A stretch of 64,000 bases of DNA from Acinetobacter sp. NCu2D-2 (GTDB lineage: Bacteria; Pseudomonadota; Gammaproteobacteria; Pseudomonadales; Moraxellaceae), in assembly GCF_001647675.1 (NCBI RefSeq), contig NZ_CP015594.1, positions 1,736,001 through 1,800,000 of the forward strand, written 5' to 3'. Shown here in pieces: positions 37,354 through 45,299 of the stretch. The notes beneath the pieces are model-generated. The model was not told the DNA's origin, searched no databases, and saw only the letters and a program-made list of their open reading frames with translations. The translations under genes and the position numbers were made by a program. Every line of letters starts with the position of its first letter. Position 1 is the stretch's first letter.

Positions 37354-37857
37354 TCAATTGGTTGAATCTAATGAATTTCCATGAGTTTCATAGCGAATTG
37401 CATTGATATACCAAGTTTTCTTTCCTGATGGCGTAAAAACTTCGGCTTCATCATCTACTTGTTTACCAAGTAATGCTTTGGCCATGGGTGAGTCAATCGA
37501 AATATGCTGCGGATGATGGTCGTAAATTTCATCGACGCCAACGATACGTATAGTTTTTTGTTCACCATCATCATTTTCAATATCCACCCATGCGCCAAAG
37601 TAAACTTTTCCGGCTTGTTCTGGTGAATAGTCGATAATACGAAGTTCTTCGAGTCGTTTACCGAGGTAGCGAACCCGTCGATCAATCTTACGTAATAGTT
37701 GCTTGTTGTATTGATAATCTGCATTTTCCGAGCGATCACCGAGACTCGCAGCCCAGTTTACTTTTTTGGTAATTTCAGGTCGTTCATCATGCCAAAGGTG
37801 CTTGAGTTCAGCCACCAATTTGTCATGTCCACCCCGTGTAATTAAGTTTGATTTCAT
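37354..37857 (-). CDS. greB: transcription elongation factor GreB
   Basis: Rescues backtracked RNA polymerase by stimulating transcript cleavage. 167 residues. N-terminal coiled coil with the acidic tip (ASLGDRSENADYQYNKQLLRKIDRRVRYLGKRL: the D/E pair in DRSENADY is the functional tip). C-terminal FKBP-like domain (VYFGAWVDIENDDGEQKTIRIVGVDE, SIDSPMAKALLGKQVDDEAEV). GreB rather than GreA is favoured by the basic patch around KIDRRVRYLGKR and the ITRGG start. Confidence 0.93.
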   Translation of the reverse strand: MKSNLITRGGHDKLVAELKHLWHDERPEITKKVNWAASLGDRSENADYQYNKQLLRKIDRRVRYLGKRLEELRIIDYSPEQAGKVYFGAWVDIENDDGEQKTIRIVGVDEIYDHHPQHISIDSPMAKALLGKQVDDEAEVFTPSGKKTWYINAIRYETHGNSLDSTN

Positions 37858-38222
37858 GGTTACAGCTTAGCGAATACACTAAATTTTCCTTATAGATTTC
37901 GGTATTTTATGCTGAAAAAGTACACTTAGATAGTATTTCAAAATATTTCATTAAATATTTTAAATACTTACGTTACATTTCAGAAATATTTTATGTACAA
38001 AATTTGACAATCTTTTTTTTGATCTTTAATATGCGCTCATCTTTTAGTCTTGTTTATTTTTTAACCTATGTAGATTTTCTACATTTTTTCTTTTAATCCC
38101 ATGTCATTTTGAATGACGTCATGACTGCCCAACCCTTATTGAATTTATCAAACTTTTTGAAAGTTTAAGGTCGAATTTTGCCATAACTTTCTGGGGCATA
38201 AATTACTTGTAGCGGAGACAAC
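37858..38222. other. divergent intergenic region between greB and a lytic transglycosylase gene
   Basis: 365 bp, AT-rich, no gene. Small inverted repeats: TGTAGATTTTCTACA, GTCATTTTGAATGAC (38103-38117) and the overlapping palindrome ATGACGTCAT (38113-38122). Any of these could be an operator; none matches a site I can name. A good ribosome binding site (GGAG) precedes 38223. Confidence 0.5.
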
Positions 38223-39338
38223 ATGCACAGTAGTTCAACGTCTGGGTCGAGGCTTTGCCTTCACTCTTTTTTCTCTTCTCTCACCATCAAAGCCCTTGCA
38301 CTAAGCACCGTATTTATTCCCTTCCATAGTATTAATGCGAGTAAGGCAATTCACCAATTTGACCGCGTTGTAAACAGTAATAAATTGGTTGTGGTATCGG
38401 TAAAAAATCCGAGCACAGTATTTCAGGAAGGAACACATCAACACGGGTTTGGTTATGACTTGGTACGTAACTATGCCAACAGTTTAAATGTACAACTCGA
38501 ATTTAAAACCGTGAAAGACAATGCAACTGCACTGAAGTGGGTTGCTGATGGTAAAGCCAGTTTTGCAATGACGACTGCCGACCTAAAAATGGTCGAAGCC
38601 AAACATTTGACCACCTTTTCAGCAAGCTGTGGTGCAGATCATATCTTACAAAGCAATGGATTAAATCCTAATTTGAATTGGGTATTTAAATCTGCAGATG
38701 ATCCATTAAGTCAAACCGCGAGCAATTTTATCTGTGGTGGCAAGCAAAGTGGCTCGCTTAAGCAATTGGCCTCTTTTTATAATCGTAATGTGGTCAAGCA
38801 GGAATCTTGGGATAGCATTCAGCGTGATTTAAGCACTCGCCTTCCAATTTACCAAGCGAGTTTTAAACGAACTGCAAAGCAGTACGATTTGGATTGGCAT
38901 CTATTGGCAGCCATTGGTTATCAGGAATCCTATTTAAAACCCAATTCGGTTTCACCAACGGGTGTGCGTGGTTTAATGATGTTGACCAATTCAACTGCGA
39001 AAGCAATGGGTGTTAATAATCGCACTGATCCTAATCAAAGCATTCAAGGCGGTGCGAAGTATTATGACCAGATGCTGAATCGTTATGCCCATATTCCACT
39101 CCCCGACCGCAATTGGTATGCCTTGGTGGCTTATAACATGGGACCCAATGCGGTAGAGCAAGTGCAGAAGCGTATTCGTGCGCAAGGGAAAAACCCAAAC
39201 AACTGGGTGAATCTATATAGCTATTTAGAGCGTAATAAAGCCTCTAATTCACGCTATGGTCAAGCGGTAAAATATGTCACTCGTATTCGTTCTTATTTAG
39301 AACATATTAAATCTTCACCGGATTTAGTGAATATTTAA
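38223..39338 (+). CDS. MltF-like membrane-associated lytic transglycosylase
   Basis: 371 residues. N-terminal hydrophobic segment (TIKALALSTVFIPFHSINA), then a shortened extracellular solute-binding (SBP_bac_3) domain (about 45-200: LVVVSVKNPSTVF, GFGYDLVRNYANSLN, FAMTTADLKMVEAKHL), then a C-terminal SLT domain (about 220-360). In the SLT domain the catalytic Glu is in AAIGYQESYLKPNSVSPTGVRGLMMLT, followed by the ALVAYNMGPNAVEQ motif. E. coli MltF is 518 residues; this version is shorter in the binding domain. Acts on peptidoglycan in the periplasm. Confidence 0.87.
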   Translation: MHSSSTSGSRLCLHSFFSSLTIKALALSTVFIPFHSINASKAIHQFDRVVNSNKLVVVSVKNPSTVFQEGTHQHGFGYDLVRNYANSLNVQLEFKTVKDNATALKWVADGKASFAMTTADLKMVEAKHLTTFSASCGADHILQSNGLNPNLNWVFKSADDPLSQTASNFICGGKQSGSLKQLASFYNRNVVKQESWDSIQRDLSTRLPIYQASFKRTAKQYDLDWHLLAAIGYQESYLKPNSVSPTGVRGLMMLTNSTAKAMGVNNRTDPNQSIQGGAKYYDQMLNRYAHIPLPDRNWYALVAYNMGPNAVEQVQKRIRAQGKNPNNWVNLYSYLERNKASNSRYGQAVKYVTRIRSYLEHIKSSPDLVNI

Positions 39339-39360
39339 TCTGAAAGCAAATTTCAGGTAT

Positions 39361-39391
39361 AAAAAAGGCTAACCAAAGGTTAGCCTTTTTT
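39361..39391. terminator. bidirectional intrinsic terminator
   Basis: AAAAAAGGCTAACC / GGTTAGCCTTTTTT with an AAA loop between convergent genes. It has the same architecture as the two terminators invaded by the IS4 elements but is intact. Confidence 0.9.
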
Positions 39392-39403
39392 AATTCAAAA
39401 AAT

Positions 39404-39787
39404 TTAAGCAGTTTGCTCAAGTACTTTTTTGAATAAATCTTTTTGTTCTTGGCTTGGTTTCGCAGTTTGCAATGCCATCAACTGAGACATATCCCCTTGA
39501 ACTTTGATTTTGCCTGTCATGAAAGCTTGCATTGCAGCAGCCATATCAAACTCTAGGAATACTTTACGTAGAGTTTCCGCATCCATATTCAAAGTTGTTT
39601 TAGCATTCGAAGACAAGCCTTTTTTGATTGCTCCGCCATCTAAAGACAACTCAGTATTACCTGCAGCATCAGCAACAACCAAGTTAATCGCAAGATTTGC
39701 CAAAGCAGGTGGCAAGTTCAAATCACCAGCTTGCGCTGTTAAAGTTTCTACAGTTGAAAACCAATCATCAGTTAAAAAAGCAGGCAT
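39404..39787 (-). CDS. SCP2 sterol-binding domain protein
   Basis: 127 residues, one SCP2-like lipid-binding fold: LNLPPALANLAINLVVADAAGNTELSLDGGAIKKGLSSNAKTTLNMDAETLRKVF, then MQAFMTGKIKVQGDMSQLMAL, the characteristic G-K-I-K-V-x-G-D-M block. No signal peptide. Bacterial members are thought to bind lipids or acyl chains; the physiological role is unknown. Ribosome binding site GGAAAG just upstream of the ATG. Confidence 0.88.
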   Translation of the reverse strand: MPAFLTDDWFSTVETLTAQAGDLNLPPALANLAINLVVADAAGNTELSLDGGAIKKGLSSNAKTTLNMDAETLRKVFLEFDMAAAMQAFMTGKIKVQGDMSQLMALQTAKPSQEQKDLFKKVLEQTA

Positions 39788-39864
39788 GATCTTTCCTCAA
39801 TTATTTGTTCATTCGTGTCGTCAATCCTGACCACATCATGGTGAAGCTATTTTGCTTGAAGGTT

Positions 39865-39895
39865 GTTATAGCATGTTCATTTAGCCATTGGCTAA
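39865..39895 (-). promoter_or_regulatory. probable promoter and operator of the SCP2 gene
   Basis: On the minus strand an extended -10 TGC-TATAAC (39865-39873), with a perfect interrupted palindrome TTAGCCATTGGCTAA (39881-39895) just upstream, overlapping the spacer/-35 zone. Confidence 0.5.
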
Positions 39896-39953
39896 CGAAT
39901 TTTGTACGCGGCGTTCAATTTTTGACAGACTAAAGATATTGTACCGACATAAA

Positions 39954-39986
39954 AAAACAGGCAAGACGCTCCGCCCTGCCTGTTTT
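39954..39986 (-). terminator. intrinsic terminator after ttcA
   Basis: Perfect 10-bp stem AAAACAGGCA / TGCCTGTTTT with a 13-base GC-rich loop and a T-run on the minus strand. Confidence 0.85.
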
Positions 39987-40006
39987 ATCAAACTTAATTG
40001 ATCGGC

Positions 40007-40936
40007 TTAGTCTGCAGCAAAACCAAGGTTGACCATGTTAATGCGCTTACTTTCACCTTCTACAGCTTCTTCTGTTGAGCAGCTTTGACCTTTAAAATCA
40101 AAAATACGTTCACTGTCTAAAGCTTCAAAATCGAATAATTCACGGTCAGCCAATTGTGACGGCGATACATTTTGAATCGCACCGAAAATACTGTGTAAAC
40201 GTTTTGGATGTGCTTTATCCCAATCACGTAACATGTCATTAATAATGGCACGTTGTAAGTTTTCCTGAGAACCACACAGGTTACATGGAATAATTGGGAA
40301 TTTACGCATTTCAGCATATTTGATGATGTCTTTTTCTTCCACGTAAGCGAGTGGACGAATCAACATATTCTTTTTGTCAGATGACAACAGTTTTGGTGGC
40401 ATCGCTTTTAAGCTACCGCCATGGAACAAGTTCAGGAAGAACGTTGCCAAAATATCATCACGATGGTGACCTAAAGCCACTTTTGTCGCGCCAATTTCTT
40501 GCGCAAAGCCATAGAGCGAACCACGACGTAAACGCGAACACACAGCACAGTAAGTTTTACCTTCAGGCGTTAAACGTTTGGTAATGCTGTAGGTATCTTT
40601 TTCAAGGATGTAATACGGGATGTTATTTTCTTCCAAATAACGCGGTAACACATCTTCAGGGAAACCTGGTTGTTTTTGGTCCAAGTTCACTGCCACAACA
40701 TCGAAGTTGATAGGGGCAATGCGTTTGAACTGCAACATGATATCAAGCAAGGTATAACTGTCTTTACCACCAGAAATACAGACCATGACTTTATCGCCCT
40801 CTTCAAGCATTTTAAAGTCACGAATTGCGTGCCCGACTTGACGGCGAAGCTTTTTCAACAAACGATAATAAGCAGAGCTTGTTGGTAATTCTGGTTTGAA
40901 ATTAAATCCTTGCTCGGATTCAACTGGTGAGTACAT
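40007..40936 (-). CDS. ttcA: tRNA 2-thiocytidine(32) synthetase TtcA
   Basis: An iron-sulfur enzyme that thiolates cytidine 32 of certain tRNAs, using ATP. 309 residues. PP-loop [15 protein letters not shown], the CxxC pair in [12 protein letters not shown], the second pair in [13 protein letters not shown], and [19 protein letters not shown]. Start at 40936 (MYSPVES) preferred; an ATG at 40972 would add 12 unusual residues. It stands alone, with the DnaA-box region behind it. Confidence 0.95.
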   Translation of the reverse strand: MYSPVESEQGFNFKPELPTSSAYYRLLKKLRRQVGHAIRDFKMLEEGDKVMVCISGGKDSYTLLDIMLQFKRIAPINFDVVAVNLDQKQPGFPEDVLPRYLEENNIPYYILEKDTYSITKRLTPEGKTYCAVCSRLRRGSLYGFAQEIGATKVALGHHRDDILATFFLNLFHGGSLKAMPPKLLSSDKKNMLIRPLAYVEEKDIIKYAEMRKFPIIPCNLCGSQENLQRAIINDMLRDWDKAHPKRLHSIFGAIQNVSPSQLADRELFDFEALDSERIFDFKGQSCSTEEAVEGESKRINMVNLGFAAD

Positions 40937-41437
40937 AGACGAGAATAACCCATAAATAAAAATACCGCGCAATTTTAGCCGATTCGCAGTTTTCTCGCAT
41001 CAAAAGATTTTACTTTCCTGTAATCGATTCAATCGTTCTGAATATTCATGACTTATACCTAAAAAAATGAACGTTAAAGTTCACTTTTTAGCCAACATGC
41101 TTATCTTTTGGACTTTTCCACAGTTTTCCACAAAACCTGTGGATAACTTTGTGGATTTAAAAGCACTTGACAAGCCTATTGCCCCAAACTTTAAGGCTTT
41201 AGTTTAAATTGATCATTTTTTGATCAATTTATTTATTATTTAAAATCAATACCTTATATGTGTCAAGCAATGCGAAATAAAAAAAAATAAATATTTTTTT
41301 TGGTTAGTTCATCAGCATTTAGGGCTTGCATTTACAAACTTGTTTATAAATCCAACGACCAATGCTTTTCATTCAGTTATTTTTTGTTAAACTCGTACTC
41401 ACAAGCGAATAGCTCTACTTTTTTTAAATTATAAACA
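40937..41437. other. intergenic region between ttcA and a lytic transglycosylase gene
   Basis: About 500 bp without a gene. It contains the DnaA-box-like cluster (41115-41159), then a very AT-rich block (41210-41310) with two GATC sites in TTGATCATTTTTTGATCAA. That combination resembles a replication-initiator binding and unwinding region. Promoters for both flanking genes are also expected here. Confidence 0.55.
41115..41159. promoter_or_regulatory. cluster of four DnaA-box-like sites
   Basis: TTTTCCACA at 41115-41123 and again at 41125-41133; TGTGGATAA at 41139-41147, the exact reverse complement of the consensus box TTATCCACA; and TGTGGATTT at 41151-41159. Four 9-mers in 45 bp, two in each orientation. 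Confidence 0.6.
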
Positions 41438-42328
41438 ATGAAAATAATGTCACATTTTCTGGGGTCTCATTTCATCAGTGCTGTCCTATTTTTCAGCTGC
41501 TGTAACCCCACTTATGCTGGACAAACCATTTATCAACTCCGTGATAGCAATGGCAGTACCCTACTGACCAACAAACAAAGTCGTTATAGCCATTTAAAGG
41601 TCGAAAAGAAAACTTATTATCCTGACAGTAATATTCACAGCTATAGCAACTGGGGTTCGAATGAATCTGCAGTTTTGCCAAGTTACAGTAAGAACAAAAA
41701 TGCATTTGACAGTATCATCCGACAAGCATCTCAGCAACATGGTGTTCCCGAAGGTTTAATCAAAGCAGTGATGCATACCGAATCTGGTTTTAATGTGCAT
41801 GCCCGATCACCTGTTGGTGCACAAGGTCTCATGCAGCTAATGCCTGCAACGGCACGTCGCTTTAATGTGTTAAATGCTTATGATCCATATCAAAACATCA
41901 TGGCAGGGGCTAAATATTTGGCATGGTTGATGAATCGTTTCAATGGAAATTTAAGATTTGCTTTGGCTGGATATAATGCTGGCGAAGGAAATGTTGCAAA
42001 ATATGGAGATGTGCCCCCTTTTCGTGAAACAAAAGACTATGTTGAACGTGTATTGAATCGCTACAAAAATCTTTATGCCAATGGTTTAGGACATACAGCC
42101 TCAACAAGTAATCTTGTGACGCATCAAGCTTCGTCAAACTCAAACGCACGAATTATTGCGAGTTCGGAGTCTTATCCTGCCGATAGCACCCCAACACTAA
42201 CTGCAAGTCAACCAAAACCACAGCGCAAAATTATTATGACTGCAGATGGTCACTTTACCGATGCCCCGATGGGTTCTTACGCTACAGCCAATGCATCCGC
42301 TTCGGCAAAAATTTATTTCAACGAATAA
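41438..42328 (+). CDS. secreted lytic transglycosylase (SLT domain)
   Basis: 296 residues. Signal peptide (FISAVLFFSCCNPTYAG), an N-terminal part with a DUF4124-like start (TIYQLRDSNGSTLLTNKQS), then an SLT domain at about 90-210. In it the catalytic Glu is in AVMHTESGFNVHARSPVGAQGLMQLMPATARRF, with the usual NIMAGAKYLAWLMNRFNGNLRFALAGYNAGEGNVAKYG. The C-terminal 80 residues are Ser/Thr-rich and low complexity. Cleaves peptidoglycan glycan strands in the periplasm. Two close ATG codons (41438, 41447) are both possible. Confidence 0.9.
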   Translation: MKIMSHFLGSHFISAVLFFSCCNPTYAGQTIYQLRDSNGSTLLTNKQSRYSHLKVEKKTYYPDSNIHSYSNWGSNESAVLPSYSKNKNAFDSIIRQASQQHGVPEGLIKAVMHTESGFNVHARSPVGAQGLMQLMPATARRFNVLNAYDPYQNIMAGAKYLAWLMNRFNGNLRFALAGYNAGEGNVAKYGDVPPFRETKDYVERVLNRYKNLYANGLGHTASTSNLVTHQASSNSNARIIASSESYPADSTPTLTASQPKPQRKIIMTADGHFTDAPMGSYATANASASAKIYFNE

Positions 42329-42491
42329 AACTTTATGGGCTAAATGTGAATTTGGCTTTACATTTTTATTTATAAATATTCCGGTTGAAATCGCAATTCA
42401 TGCTTGAATTTTTAGGATTTTCACCGCATATTGATTTCAATGATTCTAATTTTCAAATCAGATTAATTTTATATTTTAAGAGGATTTCTCA

Positions 42492-43397
42492 ATGATGCGG
42501 ATTGGTTTGTTCTTGCTAACCAACCTCGCGGTACTGGTGGTTGCAGGTATTATCCTGTCGATCTTCGGTGTCGGTAGTTACCATGGTGCAGGCGGCCTAA
42601 ATATTGGCAACCTTCTCGTGATCTGTTTTGTGTTTGGTATGGTAGGTTCGTTGATCTCTCTATTCATGTCAAAATGGATGGCGAAAAAAACCACGGGTAC
42701 TGAACTGATTGACCCAAATGCACCGCGTAATCAAGCTGAAGCATGGTTACTTCAAGAGGTTGCTCAATTAGCGCAACGCTCTGGTATCAAAATGCCTGAA
42801 GTTGGTATTTTCCCATCATACCAATCAAATGCTTTCGCGACTGGCTGGAACAAAAACGATGCTTTAGTGGCTGTTTCTACAGGTTTGCTTGAGCGTATGA
42901 ATAAAGATGAACTCCGCGCTGTACTTGCTCATGAAATTGGTCACGTGGCCAATGGCGATATGGTGACATTAGCGCTGGTACAAGGTGTCGTCAACGCCTT
43001 TGTAATGTTCTTTGCGCGTATTGTCGGTGATTTTATCGATCGTAACGTATTTGGTCGTGAAGAAGGTGAAGCCCCAGGTATAGGTTACTTCTTGATCACC
43101 ATCGTGCTTGATATTGTGTTCGGTATTTTAGCTTCTGCTATCGTAATGTGGTTCTCTCGCTACCGTGAATACCGCGCGGATGAAGCAGGCGCACGTCTTG
43201 CAGGCAAACAAGCCATGATTTCTGCGCTGCTACGTTTGCAACAAGAATCTCAAATGCCAGATGCAATGCCTAAAGAAATGAAAGCATTCGCCATTTCAGC
43301 GGGTCAAGAGCAAGGTTTTAGCTTAGCTGCTTTGTTCCAAACGCATCCGACCATTGAACAACGTGTTGCTGCATTACAACAGCTTGATTGCCCATAA
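42492..43397 (+). CDS. htpX: membrane zinc metalloprotease HtpX
   Basis: An inner-membrane protease of M48B for quality control of membrane proteins. 301 residues. Two N-terminal membrane segments (about 5-25, 38-58), zinc motif [12 protein letters not shown], then two more membrane segments and the third ligand region [16 protein letters not shown]. Ribosome binding site AGAGGA upstream of the MMRIG start. The terminator behind it has been split by an IS4-family insertion. Confidence 0.96.
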   Translation: MMRIGLFLLTNLAVLVVAGIILSIFGVGSYHGAGGLNIGNLLVICFVFGMVGSLISLFMSKWMAKKTTGTELIDPNAPRNQAEAWLLQEVAQLAQRSGIKMPEVGIFPSYQSNAFATGWNKNDALVAVSTGLLERMNKDELRAVLAHEIGHVANGDMVTLALVQGVVNAFVMFFARIVGDFIDRNVFGREEGEAPGIGYFLITIVLDIVFGILASAIVMWFSRYREYRADEAGARLAGKQAMISALLRLQQESQMPDAMPKEMKAFAISAGQEQGFSLAALFQTHPTIEQRVAALQQLDCP

Positions 43398-43416
43398 TTG
43401 AGTCCAGTACTCAATC

Positions 43417-43436
43417 AAAAAAGCCTCCAATAGGAG
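43417..43436 (+). terminator. left half of a bidirectional terminator split by the IS4 element (copy 1)
   Basis: AAAAAAGC followed by the left target duplication CTCCAATAGGAG (43425-43436). Joined to the right flank (GCTTTTTATTT), the pre-insertion site would read AAGCCTCC-AATA-GGAGGCTT with A and T runs, an intrinsic terminator between htpX and the convergent gene. Confidence 0.85.
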
Positions 43437-43475
43437 TAATGCCAGTCAGTTAAGCAAAAAAAGTTAAAATACTGT

Positions 43476-43507
43476 AAAAAGAGCGTATGTAAATACGCTC
43501 TTTTTTT
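43476..43507 (+). terminator. hairpin inside the IS4 element, touching the transposase start
   Basis: AAAAAGAGCGTAT, loop GTAA, ATACGCTCTTTTTTT: a 13-bp stem whose T-run runs directly into the transposase ATG at 43508. It should stop or attenuate transcripts entering from outside. No separate ribosome binding site lies between hairpin and ATG. The same structure is in copy 2 at 59465-59496. Confidence 0.8.
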
Positions 43508-44812
43508 ATGAATTTATCTCAGAATTTAGATTTAACATTAAAACAAACCCTACCTTCACTTTCACAATTCAGTGAATTGATTGATTTAAACTGGATTGAA
43601 GATTGCTTAAACCAAACAGGTAAAGCATCAATTCGAAAAAGAAAACTGCCTGCTGAACATGTTGTTTGGCTGGTAATCGGACTTGCTCTATTTCGAAATC
43701 AACCGATTTGGTATGTGGTTCAACAATTGCAACTTGTTTTCGGTACGGCAGAATACTGTGTACCGAGTGCATCCGTACAAGCAAGACAGCGCTTAGGCTT
43801 AGAGCCCATGAGTGCTTTATTTTCGACATTAAGTCAGGCATGGTTTAAAGACTCACAACAACAATATAGCAACTTTCACGGTCTATGCGTTTGTGCTGTA
43901 GATGGTGTGGTTTGGTCTATGCCTCATACAGAAGAAAACTTTAAGCACTTTGGTTCATCCAAAGGCAAAACAGCAGCTGCCCCTTACCCACAAGTCAGAG
44001 CGACTTGCCTGGTGAATACCAATACACATGAAATGATTGATGCCCAAATTGGCAGTATGGATCAAGGTGAATTAACCTTAGCCAGTCAATTAAAAGCACC
44101 AGTTCGCAGTATTACCCTATTTGATCGTGCTTACTTCTCTGCTGATTTTTTAGTGAGTTGGCAATCTCAGGCAGAAGAGAGTCATTGGTTGATGCGAGCA
44201 AAGGACAACCTGCGTTATGAAGTGATTCATCATAATGCGGCCCATGACTTTCAGATCAAAATGCCTGTTTCAGCAAGAGCAAAAAAGATAAATCCGTCAT
44301 TGGGTGACTATTGGGAAGCACGTTTAATTGAAGTTGAATATGCAGGAAAAATAAGACGTTACATTACATCATTAACAGATTCTGAAGTTTATCCATTCAA
44401 AGACCTTGCAATGCTTTATATCCAGCGTTGGGAAATAGAAATGTGTTATCGGGAAATTAAAAGTGATTTACAGGATGCAAGAATTTTAAGAAGCAAACAA
44501 CCTGATTTGGTCTATCAAGAATTGTGGGGGGTATTTATTGCTTATAATATCTTAAGAAGACAGATGAGGTTTATCGCTGAACATGCAAAGGTGAGTCCTT
44601 TAAGGATCAGTTTCCATATTGCATCTATGAGTATTATCAATATCTTAAGGCACACACCTTTAGAATCAGCAGGAAATCTACCCAAACATTTAGCACAATT
44701 ATTTGAACAATCTAAAATATTTGTATTACCTGAAAAAAGGCAAAGGCAATGTCCGCGAGTAGTGAAAATTAAAGCACAAAAATATCCAAGAAAATGCCAG
44801 TCAATTTCTTAA
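43508..44812 (+). CDS. IS4-family transposase (copy 1)
   Basis: 434 residues. An N-terminal IS4-type domain (about 1-110), then an RNase H-like DDE core: first Asp in CVCAVDGVVWSMPHTEENF, second in SITLFDRAYFSADFLVSWQ, and Glu in the Y-(2)-R-(3)-E-(6)-K signature MCYREIKSDLQDARILRSK, typical of IS4. The gene is intact. It stops 13 bp before the right end of the element, inside the right inverted repeat. Confidence 0.95.
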   Translation: MNLSQNLDLTLKQTLPSLSQFSELIDLNWIEDCLNQTGKASIRKRKLPAEHVVWLVIGLALFRNQPIWYVVQQLQLVFGTAEYCVPSASVQARQRLGLEPMSALFSTLSQAWFKDSQQQYSNFHGLCVCAVDGVVWSMPHTEENFKHFGSSKGKTAAAPYPQVRATCLVNTNTHEMIDAQIGSMDQGELTLASQLKAPVRSITLFDRAYFSADFLVSWQSQAEESHWLMRAKDNLRYEVIHHNAAHDFQIKMPVSARAKKINPSLGDYWEARLIEVEYAGKIRRYITSLTDSEVYPFKDLAMLYIQRWEIEMCYREIKSDLQDARILRSKQPDLVYQELWGVFIAYNILRRQMRFIAEHAKVSPLRISFHIASMSIINILRHTPLESAGNLPKHLAQLFEQSKIFVLPEKRQRQCPRVVKIKAQKYPRKCQSIS

Positions 44813-44825
44813 CTGACTGGCATTA

Positions 44826-44847
44826 CTCCAATAGGAGGCTTTTTATT
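44826..44847 (+). terminator. right half of the split terminator (copy 1)
   Basis: Right target duplication CTCCAATAGGAG followed by GCTTTTTATT. The duplication alone can still form a 4-bp stem (CTCC/GGAG), so weak terminator activity may survive on this side. Confidence 0.7.
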
Positions 44848-45299
44848 TATGACTTAAATGTCGTTTGTTCGGTCTCTATAAGTATGCTTACAAATTTGTG
44901 TAAGATCACGATGAAGTGCATAGCTTGAAGTGATCTCATCGAATTCATCGTAATTACTAAAGAAACCTTTAGTAAATTCTTCATTACGATAGAACTCATT
45001 TTTTAAATTATTATTTTTAGTAAAATCCTTCTGACATTTTAAATAATAATGCTCATATTCAACTGTTCCCTTTTTAATTACAGATCTTGCTAATTGTATA
45101 TTTTTAAGATATTTCGTCATGTACATTACGCCAAGATTACCATTTGGCTCAACACTATCAATAACATAAGCACCTATTATGTCATTATTTTTTCTGACTA
45201 CCCGATATTTATCTGCAGACCATACATGATCATGATAGTTATAGGATTTTCCATTAATATATTCAATTGTATTTAATTGTATTATTTTTTCGTTATTAC

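Larger units (their letters stand above)
43437..44825 (+). mobile_element. IS4-family insertion sequence, copy 1 (1389 bp)
   Basis: Bounded by perfect 18-bp terminal inverted repeats TAATGCCAGTCAGTTAAG (43437-43454) and its complement (44808-44825). Flanked by a perfect 12-bp target duplication CTCCAATAGGAG (43425-43436 and 44826-44837). One transposase gene. A second copy of the same length at 59426-60814 is in the same orientation and differs at one base in the transposase gene (43979 G versus 59968 A). The specific named element could not be established. Confidence 0.95.

Noticed and set aside
36763..37365. ORFs of about 60-80 codons across the tRNA-Ser genes
   Set aside because: They run through tRNA sequence (the same peptide appears twice because the tRNA is duplicated); no ribosome binding site or coding character.
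41115..41310. Chromosomal replication origin oriC
   Set aside because: DnaA boxes are present, but dnaA, dnaN, recF, gyrB or rpmH are not nearby; kept only as a DnaA-box cluster.
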